A DNA stretch of 44,266 nucleotides, taken from positions 1 through 44,266 of the forward strand of contig CAYJHI010000003.1 in the NCBI GenBank assembly GCA_964370085.1, written 5' to 3'. This document shows, piece by piece, positions 1 to 8,595 of this stretch; positions within the stretch are counted from its first letter, which is position 1; every line of letters begins with the position of its first letter. This DNA is from CARZYU01 sp964370085 (lineage in GTDB: Bacteria > Bacillota_I > Bacilli_A > RF39 > UBA660). Made by a program: the position numbers and the translations under genes. Below the pieces are notes generated by a model, which saw only the letters and a list, made by a program, of their open reading frames with translations, had not been told where the DNA came from and searched no databases.

Positions 1-77
1 GAATCACGTCCGTTTGACGTTGAACCACCACTTGTCTTATGAGCAAATAATTGTATATTTAAGCTAAGTAATTTCAA
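1..77 (-). CDS. rpmA: 50S ribosomal protein L27 (N-terminal part; runs off the window)
   Basis: The visible 25 codons read as the start of L27, a large-subunit protein close to the peptidyl-transferase centre. The start is a TTG at 77, with a GGAGGAG ribosome binding site 6 bases upstream; no ATG is available in frame. The N-terminus carries the Firmicutes-type prosequence LNIQLFAHKTSGGS. In that family the residues before the Ala-His are removed by the protease Prp, encoded immediately upstream (stop 13 bases before this start). The remainder of the gene lies outside the window. Confidence 0.95.
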   Translation of the reverse strand, partial: MKLLSLNIQLFAHKTSGGSTSNGRD

Positions 78-90
78 AAGAATCTCCTCC

Positions 91-393
91 TTACTCGAAT
101 TTAATATTTTTTGGATAATCATTTTCTAATTCCCTTAAAAGATCAATCATATTCTCAATTAAAGTACTAGTAATATTATCACTCTTATTAATAGTTAAAT
201 GCATACCATCAGTATCTACATTATATATAATAGCTTCTTCATCAAAACGCAATATAGCATTTATAGAAGTAATCATTATACTACTAACCGCACTACAAAC
301 AATATCTTTACCATAGTCATCATATAAAGCATGACCTAATATATCAATATTATTAACTATTTTCTTATCTTTTTTCACTTTAACAGTTATCAT
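91..393 (-). CDS. prp: Ribosomal-processing cysteine protease Prp (YsxB family)
   Basis: A 100-residue protein of the Prp family, which cleaves the N-terminal prosequence from ribosomal protein L27. The two family hallmarks are visible: Gly-His-Ala at residues 20-22, giving catalytic His21, and DIVCSAVSS at 30-38, giving catalytic Cys33. Length is normal for the family. The ATG shares one base with the rplU stop codon (TAATG), so translation is probably coupled. The gene sits between rplU and rpmA, the usual Firmicutes order, and its substrate gene rpmA encodes the matching cleavage motif. Confidence 0.95.
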   Translation of the reverse strand: MITVKVKKDKKIVNNIDILGHALYDDYGKDIVCSAVSSIMITSINAILRFDEEAIIYNVDTDGMHLTINKSDNITSTLIENMIDLLRELENDYPKNIKFE

Positions 394-695
394 TATTTAA
401 CACTTGTAATTTCAATTAAAGTATATGGTTGTCTATGTCCTTGTTTACGACGATTAGACTTGTTAGACTTTGGTTTATATTTGAAAATAGTGATTTTCTT
501 TTGTTTACCATGTTTAACAACTGTACCTTCTACTTTAGCATTTTGAACATAAGGATTTCCAACATTACCATCTAACATTAGAACTTCTTCGAAAACTACT
601 TTGTCTCCTTCATTAACATCCATCTTTTCAACATAAATTTTTGATCCAACAGATACTAAATATTGTTTTCCTCCAGTTTTAACTACTGCATTCAT
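393..695 (-). CDS. rplU: 50S ribosomal protein L21
   Basis: Full-length L21 (100 residues), a 23S rRNA-binding protein of the large subunit. Recognisable segments are the N-terminal VVKTGGKQYLVSVGSKIYVE and the basic stretch KPKSNKSNRRKQGHRQPYT near the C-terminus. The start is supported by an AAGGAGGT site just upstream of the ATG. It is the first gene of an rplU-prp-rpmA operon, preceded by a structured leader and a strong promoter in the 700-830 region. Confidence 0.98.
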   Translation of the reverse strand: MNAVVKTGGKQYLVSVGSKIYVEKMDVNEGDKVVFEEVLMLDGNVGNPYVQNAKVEGTVVKHGKQKKITIFKYKPKSNKSNRRKQGHRQPYTLIEITSVK

Positions 696-719
696 ACTAT
701 ACCTCCTTCATTAATATAC

Positions 720-794
720 TTAAGACTCGCTATTAAGGTGGACTAAATCACTTAAACCTTTTCTATGCGGTTTAAAGCTATTGAGGCTTCAAAC
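720..794 (-). ncRNA. L21 leader (ribosomal protein cis-regulatory RNA)
   Basis: Read on the minus strand, this leader contains CCGCATAGAAAAGGTTTAAG, then CCACCTTAATAGCGAGTCTTA just before the rplU ribosome binding site. The AAGGTTTAAGTG and CCACCTTAAT segments can pair over about 7 bp. This resembles the L21 leader of Firmicutes, thought to be the autoregulatory site of the rplU operon. I recognise it by primary sequence and position only; a covariance-model search would be the proper test. Confidence 0.75.
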
Positions 795-800
795 ATAAAA

Positions 801-829
801 ATAATACCACAAAATAAAGGAATAGTCAA
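801..829 (-). promoter_or_regulatory. SigA-type promoter of the rplU operon
   Basis: TTGACT (829-824) and TATTAT (806-801) are separated by exactly 17 bases, and the -10 is extended (TGG before TATTAT). The predicted transcript starts near 794, exactly where the L21 leader begins. Confidence 0.85.
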
Positions 830-871
830 ATATATATAGTATTTTTTTATATAAATATCGTAAAATTAATT

Positions 872-1270
872 ATGAATGAAAAAGAAATATCAAAAGAACG
901 ACTTAAAATAGTTGATATCCAGTTATTAACAACTATTTTCTTATTAATCCCAAGCTTCTTATCGATCATTATTCTTTATAATGAAAAACTAATATTAGAA
1001 GGAAAAGAACCTCTTTTTGATACAGAAGAAGCTCAAAGTCTAACTCTATTAAATAGATACTTATCTTTACTTGCAACTCTAATTTTCCTATACACTGCCT
1101 ATGAAACTCTAATTTTAACAAAAGAAACAATAAAAGATCAAAAAAAAATAAATTTATCAAAACTAAATTTATTCTCTTCACTATTAATTGTTATAAGTAA
1201 TTTAATATTATTATATATTGTAGAAAACTCCCAAGAAGGAGAAATCCAACTATCAGAAATAATTACTTAA
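872..1270 (+). CDS. Hypothetical small membrane protein
   Basis: 132 residues with about three hydrophobic segments (roughly 17-37, 60-80 and 99-117) separated by charged Lys/Glu-rich stretches. No family was recognised. It is transcribed divergently from rplU and its last 8 bases overlap the 3' end of the converging rnr gene. There is no clear ribosome binding site before the ATG, which lowers confidence in expression, though the protein has a coherent membrane-protein composition. Confidence 0.6.
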   Translation: MNEKEISKERLKIVDIQLLTTIFLLIPSFLSIIILYNEKLILEGKEPLFDTEEAQSLTLLNRYLSLLATLIFLYTAYETLILTKETIKDQKKINLSKLNLFSSLLIVISNLILLYIVENSQEGEIQLSEIIT

Positions 1271-3185
1271 CTAATATCTTATCACTATTAGGTTCAACCC
1301 CAAACCTAAGTTTCATAATACTAGGATTAGCATCTAATACTTTGGCAATTACTTTATCTCCAAATTTATACTCATTTTCTCCATCTAAATCAATAAACTT
1401 TTGCTTACCATAATTAAAACCAATTCTATTACCTTCAAGGTTCTCCGGATACACTTTCGCCGTCAATCCATTAGATAAAACTAATTTTAAACCACTAGAA
1501 TCTATTTCCGAAATAACTGCTCCAAAGTGATGATTAATTCTTCCGCTAAAATATTGACACATTTGATAATGTTGAACTTGTTCTACAAACATATCAGCAT
1601 TTTTTTCTTGTCTATTTATATGATTAACAGAACTCTTTAATTCTCTCTCCAAATCATCACCCTTTTGTTTAGATGTGTATTTAGAATCTAAATGATTAGA
1701 TAAAATTTGATGAACCTTCAAATCAGCATATCTTCTAATAGGAGAAGTAAAATGTGTATATTTATGACTAGCTAAACCAAAATGATTAAATTCATTTCTA
1801 ATACACTCAACATTCCTACCAGTTCTAGCTTTATACTCTGCTCTTGGTAACGTTCTAAGTATTTTATCTTTTAATACATTAGCTTCCTCCAAAGTACTAA
1901 TACTATTCATTAACCTTGTTATATCCTTAGCGTCAAAATCCGTTACAGGAATATCAAAATTATATCCTAACGAACCAAAGAAATCTGTTAACTCTACTAC
2001 TTTTCTCGGATCAGGAACACCATGTATTCTATAAATATTAGGCATTAAATTTCTCTCCGTAAATTCTGCAAAAGCCTCATTACAAGTAATCATAAAAATT
2101 TCAATTAGTGATTCAGCTGTTCCTTGTTTCTTACTATTAGTATCAATAGGCCAACTATTATCATCTAAAACAAAACGAACTTCTTCTTTATCAAAACTAA
2201 ATTTACCAGCATCATTCTTTCTCTTTTGTAATATCTTAGCCAGTTTATTCATAAGTAATAAATTATCTTCGTACTTATAATAATCATTTACTAAAACACC
2301 ATCATCTAAAACCCTATTAACATTCTTATAAGACATTCTCATTTTAGAGTTAATAACACTCTTCATAAAAGTAATATCAATTACTTCTCCACTAGGTGAT
2401 ATTTCCATAATACCCGATACAGTTAAACGATCTACATTAGGGTTTAAAGAACACAAATTATTAGATAAAATCTTTGGCAACATAGGAATAACCCTATCAG
2501 AATAATAAAGACTAGTTGTACGGTAAGATGCCTCTTCATCAATAATAGAACCAGGCTTAACATAATGAGAAACATCTGCAATATGAACTCCTAACATGTA
2601 ATTACCATCACTATTAATCGATAAAGAAATGGCATCATCTAAATCTCTTGCATCATCACCATCAATTGTAAAAATTATTTCTTTTCTTAAATCAAGTCTT
2701 CTAGATAACTCGTAATCAGTTATTTTATCATCGATTTTATCTAAAACTTCTAATATCTCATCACTAAATTCCGGATTAAAATTACTTTTAACAACTATCT
2801 CTTTAATCTTACTATCAGGTTCATAAACATTACCTAAATGAGCAAGTATCTCATCATCCTTAGTATTATAAATAATACGGTCACCATCTTCTACTAAATC
2901 AGGATCAAGTTTAATTGATGAAACCTTATCATCAAGAACCAAATAACAAGAATCATTAACCTTCTCAACAACTCCTACAAAACGACTTTTAGATTTAGTT
3001 AAAACATTAGTAATAACAGGTTCTTCATTATCAACAAAAGTCAAAACAACTTTGTCATTTGATCCTATCGACAAAGACTTATCAAGAACAACCGCATGAA
3101 TAGAGCCATCGTCTGCTTCAACATATCCCATATGCCCCTCTCTATAATGTAATGTTCCTAATATAGACCTTCTTCTTTTTAACAT
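1263..3185 (-). CDS. rnr: Ribonuclease R (3'-5' exoribonuclease), short form
   Basis: A 640-residue RNB-family exoribonuclease that degrades structured RNA processively. Domains in order: an OB/cold-shock region starting within the first 15 residues (RSILGTLHYREGHMGYVEAD), a second cold-shock region, the RNB catalytic domain with the Asp-rich motif DGDDARDLDDAI near residue 175, and a C-terminal S1 domain. The usual N-terminal helix-turn-helix domain is absent; typical RNase R proteins are over 700 residues. The ATG at 3185 is chosen because GGAGGG lies 5-8 bases upstream; an in-frame TTG at 3200 overlaps that site and is unlikely. Its 3' end overlaps the converging membrane-protein gene by 8 bases. 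Confidence 0.93.
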   Translation of the reverse strand: MLKRRRSILGTLHYREGHMGYVEADDGSIHAVVLDKSLSIGSNDKVVLTFVDNEEPVITNVLTKSKSRFVGVVEKVNDSCYLVLDDKVSSIKLDPDLVEDGDRIIYNTKDDEILAHLGNVYEPDSKIKEIVVKSNFNPEFSDEILEVLDKIDDKITDYELSRRLDLRKEIIFTIDGDDARDLDDAISLSINSDGNYMLGVHIADVSHYVKPGSIIDEEASYRTTSLYYSDRVIPMLPKILSNNLCSLNPNVDRLTVSGIMEISPSGEVIDITFMKSVINSKMRMSYKNVNRVLDDGVLVNDYYKYEDNLLLMNKLAKILQKRKNDAGKFSFDKEEVRFVLDDNSWPIDTNSKKQGTAESLIEIFMITCNEAFAEFTERNLMPNIYRIHGVPDPRKVVELTDFFGSLGYNFDIPVTDFDAKDITRLMNSISTLEEANVLKDKILRTLPRAEYKARTGRNVECIRNEFNHFGLASHKYTHFTSPIRRYADLKVHQILSNHLDSKYTSKQKGDDLERELKSSVNHINRQEKNADMFVEQVQHYQMCQYFSGRINHHFGAVISEIDSSGLKLVLSNGLTAKVYPENLEGNRIGFNYGKQKFIDLDGENEYKFGDKVIAKVLDANPSIMKLRFGVEPNSDKILVK

Positions 3186-3241
3186 CAAAACACCCTCCAA
3201 AGATTACTTCTAACATTAATATAACACTAAAAAAAGAGACA

Positions 3242-4144
3242 TTACAAGTCTTCTTTACCATTTTCCAATATTAATTCCATAAATTTCTTCGTACTAAAAC
3301 TAGGAACATGATTTGAAGAAATTGCCATCGCAATAAAACGACTAGGTATTTCTTCTACTAAATTAATTACAAAAAGCTCATTATTAAGCAGTTCCTTTTT
3401 AATATGTTCCTTAGTTGCCACCCCTACTCCTAAACCTATTTTAGCAAATTCAACAACTAAACTATAACTAGCTAATTCCATAGAAGGATTAATAACAACA
3501 TTGTTTTTATTAAAATAATCATCAAGTAAACTTCTTACATTAGACCCTTTACTTTGAATAATTAAAGGATAATCAACTAGTTCTCTTATCGAAACTTCCC
3601 TATCAATCAACTCCTTATATTTAGCATTTACAACAAAGCAATCATGTACTTGACGACATTTTATATATTTAATATCTTTATCTAGTTTAACATTTAAATT
3701 AATAATCATAAGATCAAGCAATCCATTTCTAAGCATTATTGTTAATTCACTAGCAGTATGTGTGAAAATTTGAATAGAAATAGAAGGAAATAGTTTACTG
3801 AATTTTTCTAAATAGGGTAATAAGAATTTTTTAGTCAACGTTGTGCTAATACCTATTTTTATACTACCAGTCTCTAAATTTTTTAAATCAGTAAATTTAT
3901 TCTCAGCACTGGTTATACAATCAATTGCCATTTTAATATAAGAATAAAACTCACTACCTTCTTCCGTTAAAACAACTCCCCTTTTTGTCCTAACAAATAA
4001 CTGTCCTCCTAATTGTTCTTCTAATCTCTTAACCGCTTTACTAATAGCAGGTTGAGAAATCAATAATTCTTTAGACGCTTTAGTAATGTTGCTACAATTG
4101 GCCACTACATAGAAAATACGATATAATTCAAAATCAATATTCAT
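3242..4144 (-). CDS. LysR-family transcriptional regulator
   Basis: 300 residues, the normal length for the family. The N-terminal winged helix-turn-helix (about residues 1-60) carries the classic pattern NITKASKELLISQPAISKAV followed by LGGQLFVRTKRGVVLTEEG. The rest is the periplasmic-binding-protein-like effector domain. A GGAGG site precedes the ATG. It is divergent from the CoA operon, with an 87-base intergenic region that holds an inverted repeat. The regulon and effector cannot be read from sequence; LysR proteins commonly control the divergent neighbour, which here would be coaE. Confidence 0.93.
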   Translation of the reverse strand: MNIDFELYRIFYVVANCSNITKASKELLISQPAISKAVKRLEEQLGGQLFVRTKRGVVLTEEGSEFYSYIKMAIDCITSAENKFTDLKNLETGSIKIGISTTLTKKFLLPYLEKFSKLFPSISIQIFTHTASELTIMLRNGLLDLMIINLNVKLDKDIKYIKCRQVHDCFVVNAKYKELIDREVSIRELVDYPLIIQSKGSNVRSLLDDYFNKNNVVINPSMELASYSLVVEFAKIGLGVGVATKEHIKKELLNNELFVINLVEEIPSRFIAMAISSNHVPSFSTKKFMELILENGKEDL

Positions 4145-4157
4145 TATAACCTCCAGT

Positions 4158-4207
4158 TATGATAAGTATTATATATATGTATTTTAAATATGTCAATTAT
4201 TATCATA
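4158..4207. promoter_or_regulatory. Possible LysR operator (inverted repeat TATGATAA ... TTATCATA)
   Basis: A perfect 8-base inverted repeat, TATGATAA at 4158-4165 and TTATCATA at 4200-4207, spans the short gap between the divergent LysR gene and coaE. Position suits a LysR regulatory region, but the 34-base spacing is wider than one LysR box and the DNA is AT-rich, so chance is possible. Confidence 0.35.
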
Positions 4208-4231
4208 TACTTAATATGTGAGGTAAAAATT

Positions 4232-4822
4232 ATGGTAAAACAAAAACATTCATCGCAAACTACACCAAAAATAATTGGAATCAGCGGAAATACAGGAAGT
4301 GGCAAATCATCACTTGCAAAATATTTATTAGATACCGTTGAAAATACTACACATTTAGATATCGACAAAATAGGACATCTCGCCTTAACTGATGAAGGAT
4401 GTAAAATATTACTTGAAAATCATTTTGGAAAAGAAATTTTTGAAAATAATATTATAAACCGAAAATCACTAGGTAAAATAGTTTTTTCAAGTAAAGATAA
4501 AATGAATGATTTAATAAACTGCACATGGCCATTTATGAATAATCATATCAAAGAGTACATTGACAACAATCAAAATAAAATTATAGTATTAGATTGGCTA
4601 CTACTACCAAAGACAGAGTATTTTAAAAAATGCGACTTAACCATTCTTCTAAATATCGATAAAGAAATAAGAAAACAAAGAATCTTACAAAGAGACAATA
4701 TAACAGAAGATGCATTTGAAAGAAGAAATCAAAACGGTATGAACTACGACATCAGTAAATTCGATATCGTTCTAATAGACAATAATTACAAAATCATTAA
4801 AGAAAAGGTGAAAAAATTATGA
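4232..4822 (+). CDS. coaE: Dephospho-CoA kinase
   Basis: 196 residues. CoaE phosphorylates the ribose 3'-OH of dephospho-CoA, the last step of CoA synthesis. The P-loop is GNTGSGKSS near residue 20, and the family pattern LDIDKIGHLAL, FGKEIF and LGKIVFSS follows. The P-loop surroundings and the region LINCTWPFM (family: HP) are somewhat divergent. The ATG at 4232 follows GAGGT at good spacing; an in-frame ATG at 4190 has no such site. The stop overlaps the coaD start (ATGA), and adjacency to coaD, the preceding enzyme of the pathway, supports the call. Confidence 0.85.
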   Translation: MVKQKHSSQTTPKIIGISGNTGSGKSSLAKYLLDTVENTTHLDIDKIGHLALTDEGCKILLENHFGKEIFENNIINRKSLGKIVFSSKDKMNDLINCTWPFMNNHIKEYIDNNQNKIIVLDWLLLPKTEYFKKCDLTILLNIDKEIRKQRILQRDNITEDAFERRNQNGMNYDISKFDIVLIDNNYKIIKEKVKKL

Positions 4823-5313
4823 GTAAAACGTTATATCCAGGAAGTTTTGACCCAATCACACTAGGACACATGAACGTAATAGAACAAGCCACAAATATAT
4901 TTGACGAAGTTTATATTGCTATTATGCACAATCCTAATAAAAATAATCTAATGTTTACTGTCGAAGAAAGATTAGCAATGATTAAAGAGTTATACCAAAG
5001 TTACCAAAACATTAAAGTTGTATCTAGTGAAGGTCTAACTATTGATCTAGCCCAAAAACTAAAGTGCAATTCAATACTAAGAGGCATACGAAATTTCACA
5101 GATTACGATTATGAAAATCAATTAGCAACTATCAACAACGATTTATCAAATAAAAGAATTAGAACGGTGTGTGTGTTCGCAGATCCTGAATACCAAGTAG
5201 TATCTTCATCAATGATCAAACAAGTAGTTGAACTAGATAGAGATATAACAAAATATGTGGATCCATTAATAAAAAATAAAATATTAGTAAAAGTAAAAGG
5301 TGATAATAAATGA
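4819..5313 (+). CDS. coaD: Phosphopantetheine adenylyltransferase
   Basis: 164 residues, normal length. CoaD transfers AMP from ATP to 4'-phosphopantetheine, giving dephospho-CoA. The nucleotidyltransferase signature is intact: YPGSFDPITLGH, with TxGH at 14-17, then RGIRNFTDYDYE, and VVSSSMIKQ near residue 130, corresponding to the ISST-R/K motif. It overlaps coaE by 4 bases (ATGA) and the next gene by 4 bases (ATGA), so the three are translationally coupled. Its TGA stop supports use of the standard genetic code. Confidence 0.97.
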   Translation: MSKTLYPGSFDPITLGHMNVIEQATNIFDEVYIAIMHNPNKNNLMFTVEERLAMIKELYQSYQNIKVVSSEGLTIDLAQKLKCNSILRGIRNFTDYDYENQLATINNDLSNKRIRTVCVFADPEYQVVSSSMIKQVVELDRDITKYVDPLIKNKILVKVKGDNK

Positions 5314-6062
5314 ACGTAAAGATAATTCCCTTAGGAACAGTATCACCCTATTGTAGTAAAAATAACAATTGCTCTGGATTTCTTATAAAGTATAAAGGAA
5401 ACAACATTATATTAGATACCGGAAACGGAATATCTAAAAACTTGTCATTTCCTAGTATCTTAAACAATTTAACTATTGTTATTTCTCATTTACACAAAGA
5501 TCATTTTGGAGATTTAGGTTCTATTCAATACGCATCATTTGTTTATCATAATTTAGGTATATTAAAAAGTAAACCAACTATTTACCTACCAGATGATAAT
5601 TATAATAACGAAAAAGAAAACATTGTTAACACAAAAGAAAGTTATAACAATTACAAAACATTCAACGAAAATACAAAAATTAAAATTAACAATTTATCTA
5701 TTACATTTCATAATAATAATTCGCATAGCATTAAAAGCTATATCACAAAACTAGAAACACCTAATAAGAAAATTGTTTATACCGGAGACGTTGGAAACAC
5801 TAATTTAAAGAACTTACAAATATTTTGTGAAAATTCAGATTTATTAATCTGTGAAAGTTCATTTTTAAGAAAACATAACGCTAATTCCACCACTCACTTA
5901 ACAGCAGAAGAAGCAGCTTTAATAGCAAAAATCTCTAATTCAAAAGAATTAATGCTATTCCACTTTTGGCCAGAAGAAGACCAAAACTTATATTTAGAAG
6001 AAGCAAAAGAAGTTTTTCCAAATACAATTTTACCAATAGAAGGAAAACAATATACTAAATAA
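5310..6062 (+). CDS. Metallo-beta-lactamase-fold hydrolase (RNase Z-like)
   Basis: 250 residues with the metal-binding motif H60-x-H62-K-D64-H65 (SHLHKDHFGDLG), a later His in the stretch NNNSHSIKSY, an Asp in VYTGDVGN and a final His in LFHFWPEE. This arrangement is that of the RNase Z/ElaC-like branch of the superfamily. A tRNA 3'-processing role is not required, since every tRNA here encodes its CCA, and many small members are phosphodiesterases of unknown substrate. It overlaps coaD by 4 bases and is followed 10 bases later by the Nudix-PHP gene, so it belongs to the coaED operon. Confidence 0.85.
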   Translation: MNVKIIPLGTVSPYCSKNNNCSGFLIKYKGNNIILDTGNGISKNLSFPSILNNLTIVISHLHKDHFGDLGSIQYASFVYHNLGILKSKPTIYLPDDNYNNEKENIVNTKESYNNYKTFNENTKIKINNLSITFHNNNSHSIKSYITKLETPNKKIVYTGDVGNTNLKNLQIFCENSDLLICESSFLRKHNANSTTHLTAEEAALIAKISNSKELMLFHFWPEEDQNLYLEEAKEVFPNTILPIEGKQYTK

Positions 6063-6072
6063 AGGAGCTATA

Positions 6073-7428
6073 ATGAAACATATAATTAATAACCATAACA
6101 ATTTAGATAAAAAAGATATAAAACATATCGTTAACAAAGTACGAATCGCTATCATAGATAAAGAAAATAACATAATAATAACAAACTATTCTGATATGTA
6201 TATGCTACCAGGAGGAAAAATCGACCAAGGCGAAACTAAAGAAGAAGCAATTCAAAGAGAGATAAAAGAAGAACTAGGTATTACAATTGACACCAATCAA
6301 CTAGAAGAACTATTAGAAATAAAAAATTATTTAAAAGACTACCCTATTCGCAATACTAAAAAGACTAGTAATCGCCTAACAACAACAACCTATTATTTAA
6401 TCGAACTAGACACATTAGAACACAACTTAGAAACTAATTTAACGGAACATGAGCAAAATGGCCAATTTAAAACAGAAATAGTCAATATAACCAACCTAAA
6501 TTCTATATTAGAGAAACCTTCTTCTAATCCAAGAAATGAAATATTTAAAGAAGAATTAAAAAGTGTTATAAAAGAATTAGAATATGTTGAAATGCATATC
6601 CACAGTACTCACTCTGATGGAGAATTCACACCTGAAGAGTTAGTTAAGCAAGCCATAAATCAAAACATTAAAACTTTCGCTTTAACAGATCACGACTGCA
6701 TAAGAGGAAATATAGACATTTTGAATTCAACACCAACTGAGCAAATCAATTTTATATCAGGAATTGAATTTTCCGGATTAATTGATAAAGGTCGCCTACA
6801 TATATTAGGATACGACATCGATATAAAAAATCCAACTCTAAATAAAAGATTAGAAAAATATAAATTAGAAAATCATAACTACGTCAGAGCACTAATCGAA
6901 ATATTACAAAACGATTATAATATTCATTTCTCTAATAAAGACATAAACAAACTATTTAAACAAACGAATAACTTAGGTAGAGCAGATTTAGCTAAATTAT
7001 GTGTTAAAAACAACTACACTATCAATACAACAGAGGCATTTGAGCAATACTTAAATCCAGCTTACAAACAAGTAACTACGCACAAAGGTATCCTTCCAAC
7101 AGAATGTCTTAGTTTAATAATTGCAAGTGGAGGAATACCTGTACTAGCACATCCTTACACATTAGAAAAAAACAATAAAGATTTAGAAGCATATATTAAA
7201 TTCTTAAAAGAAAACGGATTAGAAGGAATTGAAGTATATAGACCAGATCACACAGAAGAACAATCTAAAACCCTTTTAAACATAGCTAACAAACTAAATT
7301 TATTGACTAGTGCCGGATCTGATTACCATGGTATACAACTAAAACCACACCATGAATTAAGACCATATTACAGACGCAAACAATTAACTTTATTAAACAA
7401 ATTAGATACAAGAAAAGGAACTAAATAA
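6073..7428 (+). CDS. Two-domain protein: Nudix hydrolase fused to PHP phosphoesterase
   Basis: 451 residues. The N-terminal domain (about 20-165) has a complete Nudix box: G48, five residues, E54, seven residues, then REIKEELGI at 62-70, indicating a pyrophosphohydrolase acting on a nucleoside-diphosphate derivative. The C-terminal domain (about 170-440) is a PHP phosphoesterase: H175-x-H177, H180, TDHD at 205-208, E232, H243, AHP at 360 and SDYHG at 416-420, much like the TrpH/YciV group that dephosphorylates nucleotides. An AAAGGAG site precedes the ATG. A protein that first splits a nucleotide-type pyrophosphate and then dephosphorylates the product would make chemical sense, but the substrate is unknown. 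The stop lies inside a terminator hairpin. Confidence 0.9.
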   Translation: MKHIINNHNNLDKKDIKHIVNKVRIAIIDKENNIIITNYSDMYMLPGGKIDQGETKEEAIQREIKEELGITIDTNQLEELLEIKNYLKDYPIRNTKKTSNRLTTTTYYLIELDTLEHNLETNLTEHEQNGQFKTEIVNITNLNSILEKPSSNPRNEIFKEELKSVIKELEYVEMHIHSTHSDGEFTPEELVKQAINQNIKTFALTDHDCIRGNIDILNSTPTEQINFISGIEFSGLIDKGRLHILGYDIDIKNPTLNKRLEKYKLENHNYVRALIEILQNDYNIHFSNKDINKLFKQTNNLGRADLAKLCVKNNYTINTTEAFEQYLNPAYKQVTTHKGILPTECLSLIIASGGIPVLAHPYTLEKNNKDLEAYIKFLKENGLEGIEVYRPDHTEEQSKTLLNIANKLNLLTSAGSDYHGIQLKPHHELRPYYRRKQLTLLNKLDTRKGTK

Positions 7429-7438
7429 GTTCCTTTTT
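7413..7438. terminator. Bidirectional terminator between converging genes
   Basis: A 10-bp stem (7413-7422 with 7428-7437) and a 5-base loop, with A-rich and T-rich flanks, give a terminator usable on both strands. The stop codons of both converging genes lie within it. Confidence 0.9.
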
Positions 7439-8522
7439 AATATGTAATCCATCTTTGCCAATAAGCACCACTCATAGCACCAAACTCTTGTTGAATAATA
7501 CTATCTAAATACTTAGCCTTCTCATTTATTCCATATCCTTCATTCATATAAGTATACTTTCTAGTTCTAAAACATAAATCTGCAAATAATTCTGCTCTAT
7601 CCTCACTTGCACTACTCTTAGCATAATCAGAAACAAAATCCACATCAGCTATATCAGAAACTTTATCAGTCCAAGTATAAAGACTGTCACCACTACCATA
7701 ACTAAAACTACTAGGATTGAAACTATTCCAATCAACAAAAGGATTATTACGATTATTTTTATAATACATATACAATTCCATTATATGAAAAGTTTCATGA
7801 TAAACAAGTTTTGATTGATAATTAGAGGTAAGATCCAAAACTATTCTATGGTCACCATAAACTTGTGAAGTAGCATACCCACTAGCAGTTCCAGGCAAAT
7901 CTTTAAATATTTGAAAACTATAACCATTATTATTGATTAATGTATTTATAATAGACCTAGGTAAAGTAGATAATGAATAGTTAATACCTTTTAAAACACC
8001 ATTAACAGCAACTTCATCTTCATCACTCGTAATAATTGCACTAATACCCTTATCAGTAAAATAAGTTCCTTTTCCATAACTAACATTTACTCCATAATTG
8101 TTCTTAATACTTAAAATCAATTCATTATTAGCACTCTTCATAGGATCAACAACAATAGATATATCACCTTCATCCTTAGGTACTTCTTCATCTTTAGGTA
8201 ACTCTTGTGAACCATCAGTAGAATTATTAGAAGAATTCTGATCATCATTAGTTTCATGTTCAATTCCATCTTCTTCGTTTATAAAATCATCAGAAGAATC
8301 CTCCGTTATTTCCTGGTCCGCTTCTTTTAAGTCATCTTCCTTATGTTCTAACAACTGATCTTCTTCATCTACAACATTACTATTACTATTACTATTATTA
8401 TTTTTATCATTACTAACTTGAGATGTAGTATTAAAAAACAGCAACATCAAAACAATACTACATACAACAACAATCAACATCCCAAAAAATATCCATTTAT
8501 ACTTAACTATTAAATTTTTCAT
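7437..8522 (-). CDS. Membrane-anchored putative zinc metallopeptidase (HExxH)
   Basis: 361 residues. A hydrophobic segment at 9-30 acts as signal anchor. Residues 33-120 form a Ser/Asn/Asp/Glu-rich linker of low complexity, likely exposed outside the membrane. The C-terminal domain carries H242-E243-T-F-H246 in LVYHETFHIMEL, with a downstream EDRAELFAD (307-315) whose Glu could be the third zinc ligand, as in gluzincins. The exact family was not recognised. A GAGG site precedes the ATG. A cell-surface protease or wall-associated role is an inference from topology only. Its stop is inside the shared terminator. Confidence 0.8.
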   Translation of the reverse strand: MKNLIVKYKWIFFGMLIVVVCSIVLMLLFFNTTSQVSNDKNNNSNSNSNVVDEEDQLLEHKEDDLKEADQEITEDSSDDFINEEDGIEHETNDDQNSSNNSTDGSQELPKDEEVPKDEGDISIVVDPMKSANNELILSIKNNYGVNVSYGKGTYFTDKGISAIITSDEDEVAVNGVLKGINYSLSTLPRSIINTLINNNGYSFQIFKDLPGTASGYATSQVYGDHRIVLDLTSNYQSKLVYHETFHIMELYMYYKNNRNNPFVDWNSFNPSSFSYGSGDSLYTWTDKVSDIADVDFVSDYAKSSASEDRAELFADLCFRTRKYTYMNEGYGINEKAKYLDSIIQQEFGAMSGAYWQRWITY

Positions 8523-8565
8523 ACAACAACCTCTTATCCATAATAATTATACAATATATTATAAT

Positions 8566-8595
8566 AAAAAAAAAGATTGTAACTTAGTTACAACC
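8566..8595 (-). terminator. Rho-independent terminator
   Basis: A 9-bp stem (8575-8583 with 8587-8595), a 3-base loop and a 9-base T run on the minus strand. The last stop codon of the arsR/thioredoxin remnant forms the loop. It separates that remnant from the metallopeptidase gene. Confidence 0.88.
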
